In this document: one piece after another, positions 54,465-63,071 of the stretch
Layout of the letters: every line of letters starts with the position of its first letter
Numbering within the stretch: the stretch's first letter is position 1
Origin: an uncultured Bacteroidales bacterium
GTDB lineage: Bacteria; Bacteroidota; Bacteroidia; Bacteroidales; F082
Assembly: GCA_947302205.1 (NCBI GenBank)
Contig: CAMYVD010000002.1
Coordinates: forward strand, 62,001-126,000
DNA: 64,000 nucleotides
Reading direction: 5' to 3'
Translations under genes and position numbers: made by a program
The notes under the pieces: model-generated
Database searches by the model: none
Told to the model about the DNA's origin: nothing
Seen by the model: only the letters and a program-made list of their open reading frames with translations

Positions 54465-55353
54465 CAGCTCGGTCCTTTTGCATCATCTGGAAACTGTTGT
54501 AGAGGTTCTGCCAGATGACATACAGCGTAGGAACGATGCTGCACAAGGGATTCAGGTAACTCTGCGCCATCCAGATGGCCAACACCGTGTTCTTCTGTCC
54601 CAAAGCCTGTCCGCCAGCCACACGGTCGCCATAACGTTTGCCGATAAGGTGGCCGACAAAAAATTGCAGGAAGCAGAGGAAAATGGAAATCACCACCATC
54701 CAAAGGAACATCATCCGATGTTCGTAAAACTGGGTCATCAGCAGACCGATGGCACGCGAGATGACTACCGTCAACGACACGGCCCACACGTAGAACGACA
54801 AACTTTTGTGTTTGTTGATGTAGCCGTTAATTTTGGGGAATAGCCAGCGTGTCAGCACCGCCAGCACGAAAGGTGCGATCAACAAGGGGAACACCTTGCG
54901 TAGGATGGCCAAGAAGGAACTCCAGAAGGAGATGTCTGGGCTGGCCCCGATCAAGGTGAATGACAATGGCGCCACCACGGCCACCATCAGATTGCAGGCG
55001 ATCAAATAGGTGCTCATCATGCCGATGTTGGCGCCCAGGATGAGCGACACGGCAATGGCAGCGGCGGCTGTGGGAGCCAACACCGTCACAAAGGCGCCTT
55101 GGGCGATGATGCCGTCAAAAGGCAGGAGGATGAAATAGCACGCTGTGGAGACCACCAACTGGAACAACAGCAGCCAGAAGTCGAACATCGTGAAACGCAT
55201 GGTTTTCACGTCCAGCGAGTTGAATGAGAAATACAGCATCAGGAAGATGAAATACGGCAATGCCGGCTGCAATACCACGATGTACTCATGGAAAAAGATG
55301 CCAAGCACAATGGCGATGGGTAGAATCCAACTCTTGAAACGCTGCATGTCCAT
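54445..55353 (-). CDS. Bile acid:sodium symporter (BASS) family transporter
   Basis: A 302-residue membrane protein with about nine or ten helices. The pattern 'LAPTAAAAIAVSLILGANIG' and 'GGQALGQKNTVLAIWMAQ' resembles the discontinuous helices of BASS-fold transporters. It probably moves an organic anion with sodium; the substrate is unknown. I take the ATG at 55353, since the -7 box TAATTTTG at 55372-55365 lies just upstream and excludes the longer frame to 55482. Its stop codon is part of the sRNA terminator on the other strand. Confidence 0.75.
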   Translation of the reverse strand: MDMQRFKSWILPIAIVLGIFFHEYIVVLQPALPYFIFLMLYFSFNSLDVKTMRFTMFDFWLLLFQLVVSTACYFILLPFDGIIAQGAFVTVLAPTAAAAIAVSLILGANIGMMSTYLIACNLMVAVVAPLSFTLIGASPDISFWSSFLAILRKVFPLLIAPFVLAVLTRWLFPKINGYINKHKSLSFYVWAVSLTVVISRAIGLLMTQFYEHRMMFLWMVVISIFLCFLQFFVGHLIGKRYGDRVAGGQALGQKNTVLAIWMAQSYLNPLCSIVPTLYVIWQNLYNSFQMMQKDRAEKRKGC

Positions 55354-55364
55354 TAATTTGTCGG

Positions 55365-55382
55365 CAAAATTAGTTATTTTTG
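55365..55382. promoter_or_regulatory. Abutting divergent promoters: BASS gene (-) and tatD-like gene (+)
   Basis: The minus-strand box TAATTTTG spans 55372 to 55365, and the plus-strand box TATTTTTG is at 55375-55382. Only two bases separate them, so each promoter's upstream region lies inside the opposite gene. The plus box ends four bases before the ATG at 55387. Confidence 0.65.
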
Positions 55383-55386
55383 CCAC

Positions 55387-56064
55387 ATGAAACCCACTGA
55401 AGTGCTTTTTATCGACATCCACACGCATCAACCATCCATGGGTTGTGGCTATAGTTTCGGCATCCATCCTTGGAAGGTGCAAAACTCCAATTTAGACATC
55501 TTGGATTCCCTTCTGAAAGCAAATAGGATTGTTGCGATAGGAGAGACTGGTATCGATAGGGTCCATAAGGACACCGTTCCGCTTCAACTCGAGGTTTTTG
55601 AAAAACATATCCTGCTTTCCGAGCAATACCAAAAGCCGCTTATCATTCACAATGTGCGAGGTACCTCCGATATCCTCAGGCTTCACAAACAGCATCGGCC
55701 CAAACAAGCCTGGATCATCCACGGCTTCAACGGCACGGCGGACGAAGCGCAACAGCTTACTGGCAGGGGCGTCTTCCTTTCCGTCGGTGAAAGCCTGTTT
55801 CACGAAAGCAGGAAAATCCACCAATCCATCACAGCCATCCCTTTGGAACAGCTGTTTTTCGAGACGGATACCTCCACCAAAACCATTCAGGAAATCTATG
55901 AAAAGGCCGCAGCGCTGCTAAAACTCCCCTTAAACCGGCTGAAGGAACAAATTTTCGCTAATTTTGCACGGTTAAATCTTGAGCTATGGAACAATGGAAT
56001 GACCGAACCAGGCTGCTCATCGGCGACGATGGCGTTGATCAACTTAGACGAAGCCATGTGTTAG
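55387..56064 (+). CDS. TatD family metal-dependent hydrolase
   Basis: A 225-residue TIM-barrel hydrolase. Metal ligands are recognisable: 'IDIHTHQP' (HxH), 'AIGETGID' (Glu), 'PLIIHNV' (His), 'IIHGFNG' (His) and 'FFETDTS' (Asp). TatD enzymes are 3'-5' DNases/RNases. It is on the short side for TatD (about 250-265) but typical of the short Bacteroidota form. The last about 26 codons overlap the next gene in another frame and look non-homologous ('NNGMTEPGCSSATMALINL'), so the ancestral stop was probably near 55986. Confidence 0.85.
   Translation: MKPTEVLFIDIHTHQPSMGCGYSFGIHPWKVQNSNLDILDSLLKANRIVAIGETGIDRVHKDTVPLQLEVFEKHILLSEQYQKPLIIHNVRGTSDILRLHKQHRPKQAWIIHGFNGTADEAQQLTGRGVFLSVGESLFHESRKIHQSITAIPLEQLFFETDTSTKTIQEIYEKAAALLKLPLNRLKEQIFANFARLNLELWNNGMTEPGCSSATMALINLDEAMC
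55959..55966 (+). promoter_or_regulatory. Internal -7 promoter box for tcdA
   Basis: TAATTTTG inside the 3' part of the tatD-like gene, 19 bases before the tcdA ATG. It would allow tcdA to be transcribed independently of its upstream neighbour. Confidence 0.5.
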
Positions 56065-56705
56065 TGGTGGGACTGGGTGGCGTAGGCGGTTATGCTGCCG
56101 AACAGCTGGCCAGGGCGGGTATTGGCCGCATGACCATCGTCGATGGCGATGTGGTCAACATCACCAACCGCAACCGTCAGCTCCTCGCCCTATGCTCCAC
56201 ACAAGGCCGGCCCAAGGCCGAAGTCATGGCCGAACGCATCCGTGACATCAACCCCGACATCGAGCTGGAAGTCATCAACCAATACATGAAGGACGATGCC
56301 ATCATCGAGCTGGTCTCCAGGCCTTACGATTACGTCGTGGATGCCATTGACACGGTAGCCCCCAAGGTGTTCCTCCTGTATTATGCCAAGATGAACAACC
56401 AGCGCATCGTAAGCTGCATGGGGGCAGGAGGGAAGTTCCATCCCGAGAAGATCGAGATTGCCGACATCGCCCAATCCAACCATTGCCGACTGGCGTTTTA
56501 CATCCGCAAGCGCCTGCACCGCCTCGGGGTCTTCGATGGCATCAAGGCCGTGTTCTCGCCTGAACCTGTCGATGAATCGGCCATCATCAATGTCAGCGAG
56601 CAAAACAAAGTGTCAAACGTGGGGACGATTTCCTACATGCCGGCGGCCTTCGGCATCTTCTGCGCCAGCGTGGTCATCAACGACCTGCTGGGTCACTCCT
56701 TATAA
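55986..56705 (+). CDS. tcdA: tRNA threonylcarbamoyladenosine dehydratase
   Basis: A 239-residue E1-like enzyme (TcdA/CsdL). The ATP loop 'VVGLGGVGGYAAEQLARAGI' and 'NRNRQLLAL' are conserved, as is 'DAIDTVAPKVFLL'. It cyclises t6A37 in tRNAs to the ct6A form. The start at 55986 gives the expected N-terminus ('RTRLLIGDDGVDQLRRSHV'), so the 79-base overlap with the tatD-like gene comes from the other gene's tail. Its 3' end overlaps the convergent glycosidase gene by 13 bases. Confidence 0.92.
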   Translation: MEQWNDRTRLLIGDDGVDQLRRSHVLVVGLGGVGGYAAEQLARAGIGRMTIVDGDVVNITNRNRQLLALCSTQGRPKAEVMAERIRDINPDIELEVINQYMKDDAIIELVSRPYDYVVDAIDTVAPKVFLLYYAKMNNQRIVSCMGAGGKFHPEKIEIADIAQSNHCRLAFYIRKRLHRLGVFDGIKAVFSPEPVDESAIINVSEQNKVSNVGTISYMPAAFGIFCASVVINDLLGHSL

Positions 56706-58762
56706 ATTATAAACACGGCGTCGCCGAAGGTGTTGTGTACCACGCCGCCGTCCACATCACGGATGGAGGAAGGCATCTCTATGTCGAGCTGTTTTTGGAA
56801 CCATCTCGCCTTGAGCGTTGTGGTTGTGGCTTCTTCCTTGAGTTCCAGCCCTGTCTCGGTATCGAACCATCGCACCACGTAGCGGGTGCCGACCGGCTGT
56901 TGGGTGAGGGTGATGGTGATCGTGTTTTTCTTCGAGCTTGGCGCAGGCCGTTTGGAGGGGTCCAAGGTGTATAGATATCCTGTGGTGTCGATGATATTGT
57001 CGGTTTTGAAATGCCCGTCGCTGGCCGCAGGCTCAGTGAGTCGCCGCAAGGCCTGATAGCTGAAGGCGGTGTCCTGGCACCATCCGTAGATGGTGTCCTC
57101 GGTCTCGTTGACCATGTAGAAGGTCTGGAGGTTGTTGGGGAATACCAGGGCATTGCCTCTGGGCGTACCTGTGGTGGCAGGCGTGAACCAAGCCGACAGC
57201 AGCGGCAAGTTCTCGGCGAACACCTTGATGGGCTTGAAGCCCCTGAAGAGGTCGAGCGTGCTCAAGTCCTGCCAGTACCAGAACGAGGCCGGCCCCAACG
57301 ATGCAGAGAACAACGAGGCCCAAGTGGTGTTGTGCAAATCGAAGCCATGCGGGTCCTTGTGGACATAGTCGGCGTCTTTTTCCGAGGAATTCAAGCCGTA
57401 TTCCCCCATCAGGAAAGGCTTTGCGGGATGAATCCACTTGAACCGGTTCCGACGCTGGAGCAGGACATACGACATCAGTTCCCTTGACCTCGCCTTCTGG
57501 ATGTTGTCGTAATAGTGCTCCTGAATCAGGTCAAGACCGCCAAAACCGGTGTCGAGCAGCCCTTCCATGCCGGTGTAGTTGCCCAACGAGGTGGTTACCG
57601 GATGCTTTTGGTCTATGGAATGCAAATACGAAGCCATTTCCGAATGCCATTCGCCGATGGCCTGGCCCACCGTCACGTCAGGTGTGGCGCCCCAAAACAC
57701 ATTGGCCACCTCGTTCCATAGTTCCCAACACATGATGTTGGTGGCATAACCCCAGCGCGCCACGATGTAACGGAGCAGGTTCTTGGAAATGCGCCTGGCC
57801 TCGGGATCGGTGAAAAACTCCACGGGTTCCTTCAATCCGAGGATGGTGTGGTAAGGGTTATGGCTCCAGGCACTGGGCATGCTGGCAAAGCTTTGCAACG
57901 CCTGCACGGCCCAAGCCTCGTCAAAGAAGTCGCCAAAGGTGAAGACACAAGGCATGATGGTGATGCCATGATCGGCGGCGTAACGGACGATATGGTCGAA
58001 CTCGGCGGCGTCTTTTTGGTTCAGCTTGGAGTCAAAATACACCGTAGGCAGCCCATTGGTCCGGATGGTTTGCTCAGGACCGTAGAGCGACAGGAACTGG
58101 TAGCGGCAGAGCCATACCCTCATGTAGTTGGCGTTGCCCGACAATGAATCGATGTACCGCTCGTATTCGTAGATGCCGTAAGGTTTTTGATAGCGCAAGA
58201 TGTCGGCACATAAGTACCAGGGAATGTTGGGCCCCACGGGGAAAAACGACCGGTATTGCTTTTGTTGGTCCACCATGGCTTCCCTTTTCAGGAACAGCAG
58301 GTTGGCCTTGCTGATGAAACCTTCGTTCGTATCACGGCTGAAACACTGGAATGCAAAGGCCTTGCCTTCATAAGCGGTCAGTGCTTGAAGCCCGTTTTTG
58401 TCACGGGCGTTGAGCTTGAAGGTCCAGTCGCCGGCAGCATCGGGGGTGAACCTGATTTTCCATCCGTCGCTGGCCTTTTGGCGGAAGGCCACTTCATAGC
58501 CTTCCTTTTCAGCAAAACGGTAAGCCTCATAATAAAAGCCGGGAACCGTCTGGGTTTGGCCGTCAGGGCCGGTGAACTCAGCCGTTACGTCAATGACTTC
58601 GGGATCGTAGGGGTTGGCATACGCGCCAAGCTGGAAATCGATTTCAAGCAAATCGAAAATGGCCACCGAAGGTTTGAAACTCACCTGGGAGAGGCTGGGC
58701 TGACTGAATCCAGTAGCCATAAGGCCCGCGAGGCAAACCAACAGGAACAGCTTTCTCATCAT
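56693..58762 (-). CDS. DUF5060 glycoside hydrolase (clan GH-A-like), secreted
   Basis: A 689-residue secreted protein: signal peptide ('LFLLVCLAGLMATGFS'), an N-terminal DUF5060 beta-sandwich (about 30-140, 'DWTFKLNARDKNG'), a TIM-barrel catalytic domain and a C-terminal sandwich. Likely catalytic residues are Glu351 in 'CWELWNEVANV' (acid/base) and Glu454 in 'LMGEYGLNSS' (nucleophile), the clan GH-A arrangement. The substrate is unknown; related proteins are annotated as cellulase-like. The start overlaps the L,D-transpeptidase gene by four bases (ATGA), an unusual pairing. Confidence 0.82.
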   Translation of the reverse strand: MMRKLFLLVCLAGLMATGFSQPSLSQVSFKPSVAIFDLLEIDFQLGAYANPYDPEVIDVTAEFTGPDGQTQTVPGFYYEAYRFAEKEGYEVAFRQKASDGWKIRFTPDAAGDWTFKLNARDKNGLQALTAYEGKAFAFQCFSRDTNEGFISKANLLFLKREAMVDQQKQYRSFFPVGPNIPWYLCADILRYQKPYGIYEYERYIDSLSGNANYMRVWLCRYQFLSLYGPEQTIRTNGLPTVYFDSKLNQKDAAEFDHIVRYAADHGITIMPCVFTFGDFFDEAWAVQALQSFASMPSAWSHNPYHTILGLKEPVEFFTDPEARRISKNLLRYIVARWGYATNIMCWELWNEVANVFWGATPDVTVGQAIGEWHSEMASYLHSIDQKHPVTTSLGNYTGMEGLLDTGFGGLDLIQEHYYDNIQKARSRELMSYVLLQRRNRFKWIHPAKPFLMGEYGLNSSEKDADYVHKDPHGFDLHNTTWASLFSASLGPASFWYWQDLSTLDLFRGFKPIKVFAENLPLLSAWFTPATTGTPRGNALVFPNNLQTFYMVNETEDTIYGWCQDTAFSYQALRRLTEPAASDGHFKTDNIIDTTGYLYTLDPSKRPAPSSKKNTITITLTQQPVGTRYVVRWFDTETGLELKEEATTTTLKARWFQKQLDIEMPSSIRDVDGGVVHNTFGDAVFIIYKE

Positions 58763-59346
58763 TCGTCTTTTAGCACCACGACTTTCATGCCCACAAAGGC
58801 ATAGTTAGCCTTCAGCGTGTCGAGGTCGTTGTTGAGCAGGCGGATGCAGCCTTCACTGCCACGTCCCGGCACGGAACCCTCGTTGTTGGTACTGCCGTGG
58901 ATGCCGATGCCTGAAAAGCCAGTTTTGAGCCGCATGAACCAATTGCCGTAGGCCAAAATCTCGCCGCGTCCGTCGCCAAAGTCATGCGTCCAGTTGGAGG
59001 CAGGCTTGATCTCTGTGATGGTGAAGGGCTTGCTGAAGGTGCACTCGGGAGTTTTCATGTCGCCAGCCTTCTCCTTGTGGCCATAGTTCTTGCCCACACA
59101 AACGGGATAACGCGCCAGCAGCACGGTGTCGCCCAGCTGGACTTCATACACGCTCAGGTGCAGTGCCGGCTTGTCGATGACGATGAAACAGCTGTCCCGG
59201 TTCATCAGGGTTCCAAAGACCACAGGCTCTTCCACTGGAGCGGAGAGGGTATCCGTCATCGTCTGTTCGCTTTCTTTCACGTTATTGGCCTTCCCGCCAC
59301 ATGCGGTGATCACGACCGCCAAAATAAAAAAGAATATTTTTTTCAT
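58759..59346 (-). CDS. L,D-transpeptidase (YkuD) family lipoprotein
   Basis: A 195-residue lipoprotein (signal 'FFILAVVITAC'). The YkuD catalytic motif is present: His150 in 'GIGIHGSTN' and Cys167 in 'GSEGCIRLL'. These enzymes form 3-3 cross-links in peptidoglycan or attach proteins to it. The ATG at 59346 begins the signal peptide; the longer frame to 59406 merely translates the heptanucleotide array. It precedes the DUF5060 glycosidase gene with an ATGA overlap. Confidence 0.9.
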   Translation of the reverse strand: MKKIFFFILAVVITACGGKANNVKESEQTMTDTLSAPVEEPVVFGTLMNRDSCFIVIDKPALHLSVYEVQLGDTVLLARYPVCVGKNYGHKEKAGDMKTPECTFSKPFTITEIKPASNWTHDFGDGRGEILAYGNWFMRLKTGFSGIGIHGSTNNEGSVPGRGSEGCIRLLNNDLDTLKANYAFVGMKVVVLKDE

Positions 59347-59351
59347 AACTA

Positions 59352-59372
59352 CTAACTTCCAACTTCCAACTA
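59352..59372. repeat. Heptanucleotide array (AACTTCC) between two minus-strand genes
   Basis: Three 7-base units at 59352, 59359 and 59366 (CTAACTT, CCAACTT, CCAACTA). The stop codon of the zinc-ribbon gene (59372-59370) is part of the last unit. The unit is the same as at 47646. Confidence 0.7.
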
Positions 59373-60110
59373 CCCAGTGACCATGAACACCCTCGAGTCC
59401 TTCCATTTCGAATGGCGCAGGATCTCGCTGGTGAAGTGGGTCCGGCTGGATTTCTTTTCCAGGATTTCCTTGGTTTTGTCAAATTGCCGCAGCTCGCGGT
59501 AGATCTCGGGCACCTCAAGGTCGATCTGCTCTTCGGGATGCTTTTCGAGCAGGGCGAGCAGCCGGGTGAGGTTGTCGTTGAAATCCTTGAGGTTCTTGAG
59601 GAAATACTTCTCACCTTCGAGCAACATTCGGCGATAGCTGCTCCACACACCGTAACTCATGAAGCCGTTCAGGAAGTACTTCAGACGGATGTAATGGAAA
59701 TTGCGGTGGAGGTCGTTGTAAGCCCACCACAGCAGCCGCCTCAGGTAAATCTCGCGCTTCGGCTCGTAGTGCGTCTTGGCCAAAAACTGTTGGTAATGCT
59801 TGATTAAGGCCAGCTTGCCCTTGTTGTCAGAGAAGCTGATGCCGAAAAACCGCCAGGTATTCCATGAATAGGCAGGCGTTTCAGGCTTCTCGTAGGTGAT
59901 GAAAGGCTCTGCAGGCTCCTCCACCCAAAAGGCATGTCCGCAGGAGGGGCACAGGATCATCTTCTGGCGGGTGGTGATGTAGTTGTCGTACAGGATCTTG
60001 CCATCCGAGTACAAAATAGCCTCGTTCACCAGTTCCGACTTAAGCTCACGCCCTTCAAGCCAAGCCTTGCAGTTGGGACATTGAAAATAATATGAGTCGT
60101 ATTTCAGCAT
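59370..60110 (-). CDS. Hypothetical protein with N-terminal zinc-ribbon-like motif
   Basis: A 246-residue protein I cannot assign. Two CxxC pairs, 'FQCPNCKAW' near residue 10 and 'ILCPSCGHAF' near residue 52, could form a zinc ribbon. The rest is mainly helical and rich in aromatic and charged residues ('HYEPKREIYLRRLLWWAYND'), ending in a TPR-like helical part. There is no signal peptide or membrane segment, so it is probably cytoplasmic. It is first in an operon with the L,D-transpeptidase and DUF5060 genes. Its last few codons come from a heptanucleotide array. Confidence 0.6.
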   Translation of the reverse strand: MLKYDSYYFQCPNCKAWLEGRELKSELVNEAILYSDGKILYDNYITTRQKMILCPSCGHAFWVEEPAEPFITYEKPETPAYSWNTWRFFGISFSDNKGKLALIKHYQQFLAKTHYEPKREIYLRRLLWWAYNDLHRNFHYIRLKYFLNGFMSYGVWSSYRRMLLEGEKYFLKNLKDFNDNLTRLLALLEKHPEEQIDLEVPEIYRELRQFDKTKEILEKKSSRTHFTSEILRHSKWKDSRVFMVTG

Positions 60111-60133
60111 GCGCTTTCACCACTTTTTCACCG

Positions 60134-60171
60134 CAAAAATAGCAAAAATCAGAAATGAATTCTTAATTTTG
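60134..60171. promoter_or_regulatory. Divergent promoter pair: zinc-ribbon gene (-) and aspS (+)
   Basis: The minus-strand box TATTTTTG spans 60141 to 60134; the plus-strand box TAATTTTG is at 60164-60171. The aspS leader (about 60176-60221) is very AT-rich and repeats TTTAAATCT, with no convincing structure. Confidence 0.6.
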
Positions 60172-60221
60172 CAGGTTAATCTTTTAAATCTTTAAATCTT
60201 AGAATTTTTAAATTCCGAAAT

Positions 60222-61979
60222 ATGTACAGAACTCATACTTGTGGCGAACTTCGTCTTGCCGACGCTGGCAAGGAAGTGACATTGGCTGGCTGGGTGCAGC
60301 GCTTGCGCGATAAAGGCTCCCTCGTGTGGATCGACCTCCGTGACCGTTATGGCATCACACAGCTCCTGTTGGATGAAAACAGCGACCCGAAACTGGTGGA
60401 ACAGGCCCGTTCCTTCGGCCGTGAATACGTGATTCAGGCCAAAGGCACCGTCATCGAACGCGAGTCGAAGAACCCGAAAGTGCCCACTGGCGAGATCGAA
60501 CTCCGTGTGAAGGAATTCACCTTATTAAATAAAAGCAAGACTCCTCCGTTTACCATTGAGGATGTCAGCGATGGTGGCGATGACCTCCGCATGAAGTACC
60601 GTTACCTCGACATTCGCCGTAACCCCGTGCGCAAGAACCTTGAGTTGCGCCACCGCATGGCCATGCTTGTACGCAACTACCTGAGCAACCTCAACTTCCT
60701 CGAAATCGAGACCCCGATGCTCATCAAGAGCACCCCTGAAGGCGCTCGTGACTTTGTGGTGCCGAGCCGCATGAATCCCGGTGAGTTCTACGCCCTGCCG
60801 CAAAGCCCGCAGCAGTACAAGCAACTGTTGATGGTGGCCGGTATGGACCGCTATTTCCAGATTGTGCGCTGCTTCCGCGATGAGGACCTCCGTGCTGACC
60901 GTCAGCCTGAGTTCACCCAGATTGACTGTGAGATGAGCTTCGTAGAACAGGAAGACGTGCTGAACACTTTCGAGGGCTTGGCCAAGCACCTCTTCAAGGA
61001 GATGAAAGGTCTTGAGTTCGATAAGTTCCCACGCATGACCTGGCACGATGCCATGAAATACTACGGCTCCGACAAGCCTGATATTCGTTTCGGCATGAAG
61101 TTTGTGGAACTCAACGACGTGGTGAAAGGCAAGGGCTTCGGTCTCTTTGATAATGCTGATTTGGTAGTCGGTATCAACGCCGAAGGCTGCTCGGAATACA
61201 CCCGCAAGCAGCTCGATGCCCTCACCGAGTTTGTGAAGCGTCCACAAGTGGGCGCCGGTGGCATGGTCTACATCAAATACAACACCGATGGCACGTTTAA
61301 GTCGTCGGTCGACAAATTCTACACGTCTGAGGATCTGAAAGTAATTGCCGACAAGTTCGGCGCCAAGCCCGGCGACCTGATGCTGATTCTCTGTGGTGAG
61401 GCCATGAAGACCCGCGTGCAATTGAACGCATTACGTCTCGAAATGGGCAACCAACTCGGCCTGCGTAACCCCGATGTGTACGCACCGCTGTGGGTCATCG
61501 ACTTCCCGCTGCTCGAGTGGGATGAGGAGACGCAACGCTACTATGCCATGCACCATCCCTTCACCGCTCCGAAACCCGAAGATGAGGCTTTGTTGGATGA
61601 TCCGACGAAATGGGGTGACATCCGTGCCAACGCCTACGACATCGTGATGAACGGCGTAGAGGTCGGTGGCGGCTCCATCCGTATCCACGACCGCACCTTG
61701 CAGAACAAGATGTTCCACACCCTTGGCTTCACCGACGAGAAGGCGCAGGAGCAGTTCGGCTTCCTCATGGGTGCCTTCGAGTATGGCGCTCCGCCTCATG
61801 CTGGTCTGGCCTTCGGCTTCGACCGTCTCTGCTCGTTGTTCGGCGGCGCTGACTCGATCCGCGACTTCATCGCCTTCCCGAAGAACAACGCCGGCCGTGA
61901 CGTGATGAGCGGCTCGCCCGCCCCGATCGCCCAAGAGCAGCTGGATGAGCTTCAAATCGCCTTAAATCTGAAATCATGA
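60222..61979 (+). CDS. aspS: Aspartate--tRNA ligase
   Basis: A 585-residue class II synthetase of the bacterial type: N-terminal OB-fold ('[21 protein letters not shown]'), catalytic motif 2 ('[20 protein letters not shown]'), the bacterial GAD insertion domain, and motif 3 ('[19 protein letters not shown]'). It charges tRNA-Asp. The stop overlaps the pfkA start by four bases, so the two are translationally coupled. Confidence 0.97.
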   Translation: MYRTHTCGELRLADAGKEVTLAGWVQRLRDKGSLVWIDLRDRYGITQLLLDENSDPKLVEQARSFGREYVIQAKGTVIERESKNPKVPTGEIELRVKEFTLLNKSKTPPFTIEDVSDGGDDLRMKYRYLDIRRNPVRKNLELRHRMAMLVRNYLSNLNFLEIETPMLIKSTPEGARDFVVPSRMNPGEFYALPQSPQQYKQLLMVAGMDRYFQIVRCFRDEDLRADRQPEFTQIDCEMSFVEQEDVLNTFEGLAKHLFKEMKGLEFDKFPRMTWHDAMKYYGSDKPDIRFGMKFVELNDVVKGKGFGLFDNADLVVGINAEGCSEYTRKQLDALTEFVKRPQVGAGGMVYIKYNTDGTFKSSVDKFYTSEDLKVIADKFGAKPGDLMLILCGEAMKTRVQLNALRLEMGNQLGLRNPDVYAPLWVIDFPLLEWDEETQRYYAMHHPFTAPKPEDEALLDDPTKWGDIRANAYDIVMNGVEVGGGSIRIHDRTLQNKMFHTLGFTDEKAQEQFGFLMGAFEYGAPPHAGLAFGFDRLCSLFGGADSIRDFIAFPKNNAGRDVMSGSPAPIAQEQLDELQIALNLKS

Positions 61980-63070
61980 AAAGACTACTCGTTTTAACTG
62001 GAGGTGGTGACTGTCCTGGATTAAATGCGGTCATTCGCGCCATCGTCAAGAGAGCCGCTCAGGAGAAAGACTGGGAAGTGCTCGGCAGCATCCAAGCCTA
62101 CAACGGCATCCTGTGGGAGCCCACCGAAGTTGTCAGGCTCACGCCGGAGTCGGTGCGCGGCATCCACTTCCGTGGCGGCACCATCATTGAGACCACCAAC
62201 AAAGGCGGCCCGTTCAACTGGCCCGTGAAGAACAGCGACGGCACCTGGAGCACCGTGGACCGCAGCGACGAGATGATTCGCAAGCTGCAATACATGGGCA
62301 TTGACGCCGTCATCAGCATCGGCGGCGACGGCTCACAACGCATCTCGCAGAAGCTCTATGAAAAGGGCCTTAATATAATAGGTGTACCCAAGACCATCGA
62401 CAATGACCTCTCCATGACGGAATGTACCTTCGGTTTCCAGACCGCCGTGCAGATTGCCACTGAGGCCGTTGATAAATTGGTGACCACAGCGGCCTCCCAC
62501 AACCGTGTCTTCATCCTTGAGGTGATGGGGCGTGATGCTGGCTGGATCGCCTTGCATTCAGCCATTGCCGGTGGTGCCGAGGTCTGCCTCCTGCCGGAGT
62601 TCCCCTACGACATCAACGTGGTGAAGGAACGTCTGGAACGCCGCTTCCACCACGACCGTGGCTTTGCCGTCATCGTGGCCTCTGAAGGGGCGAAGCCCAA
62701 GGACGGACAGCAGGTCTTTGAGGTCAGTACCGAGGTAGGCTACGAGAACAAGAAACTAGGCGGCATTGGACGCGCTTTGATCGACCAGCTGAAAGCGGCA
62801 GGTTTCAAGCACGACTTGCGTGAGACCATCCTCGGACACCTGCAACGTGGCGGTGTGCCGATCGCCTACGACAGGGTGCTCTCTGCCCAGTTCGGCGTGA
62901 AGGCCTTCGAGATGGTGCTCAACAAGCAGTTCGGACAGATGGTGGCTTACCATCACCCTGACCTGGTGGCCGTGTCGCTCAAGGAAGCCATCTCCAAGCC
63001 CAATCTCGTCACCATCGACAGCGATTTGGTCAATACCGCCAAAGGTTTGGATATCTCATTGGGAATTTGA
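61976..63070 (+). CDS. pfkA: 6-phosphofructokinase (group III type, predicted ATP-dependent)
   Basis: A 364-residue phosphofructokinase. '[13 protein letters not shown]' opens the protein; the phosphoryl-donor loop reads 'ISIGGDGSQ' with Gly119, as in ATP enzymes, while '[10 protein letters not shown]' has Lys139, as in PPi enzymes and group III ATP enzymes. The combination Gly/Lys marks the group III ATP-dependent type. The fructose-6-phosphate site ('EVMGRDAGW', 'LGHLQRGG') is intact. It performs the committed step of glycolysis. It overlaps aspS by four bases and is followed one base later by the RNase H gene. Confidence 0.9.
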   Translation: MKRLLVLTGGGDCPGLNAVIRAIVKRAAQEKDWEVLGSIQAYNGILWEPTEVVRLTPESVRGIHFRGGTIIETTNKGGPFNWPVKNSDGTWSTVDRSDEMIRKLQYMGIDAVISIGGDGSQRISQKLYEKGLNIIGVPKTIDNDLSMTECTFGFQTAVQIATEAVDKLVTTAASHNRVFILEVMGRDAGWIALHSAIAGGAEVCLLPEFPYDINVVKERLERRFHHDRGFAVIVASEGAKPKDGQQVFEVSTEVGYENKKLGGIGRALIDQLKAAGFKHDLRETILGHLQRGGVPIAYDRVLSAQFGVKAFEMVLNKQFGQMVAYHHPDLVAVSLKEAISKPNLVTIDSDLVNTAKGLDISLGI

Positions 63071-63071
63071 C

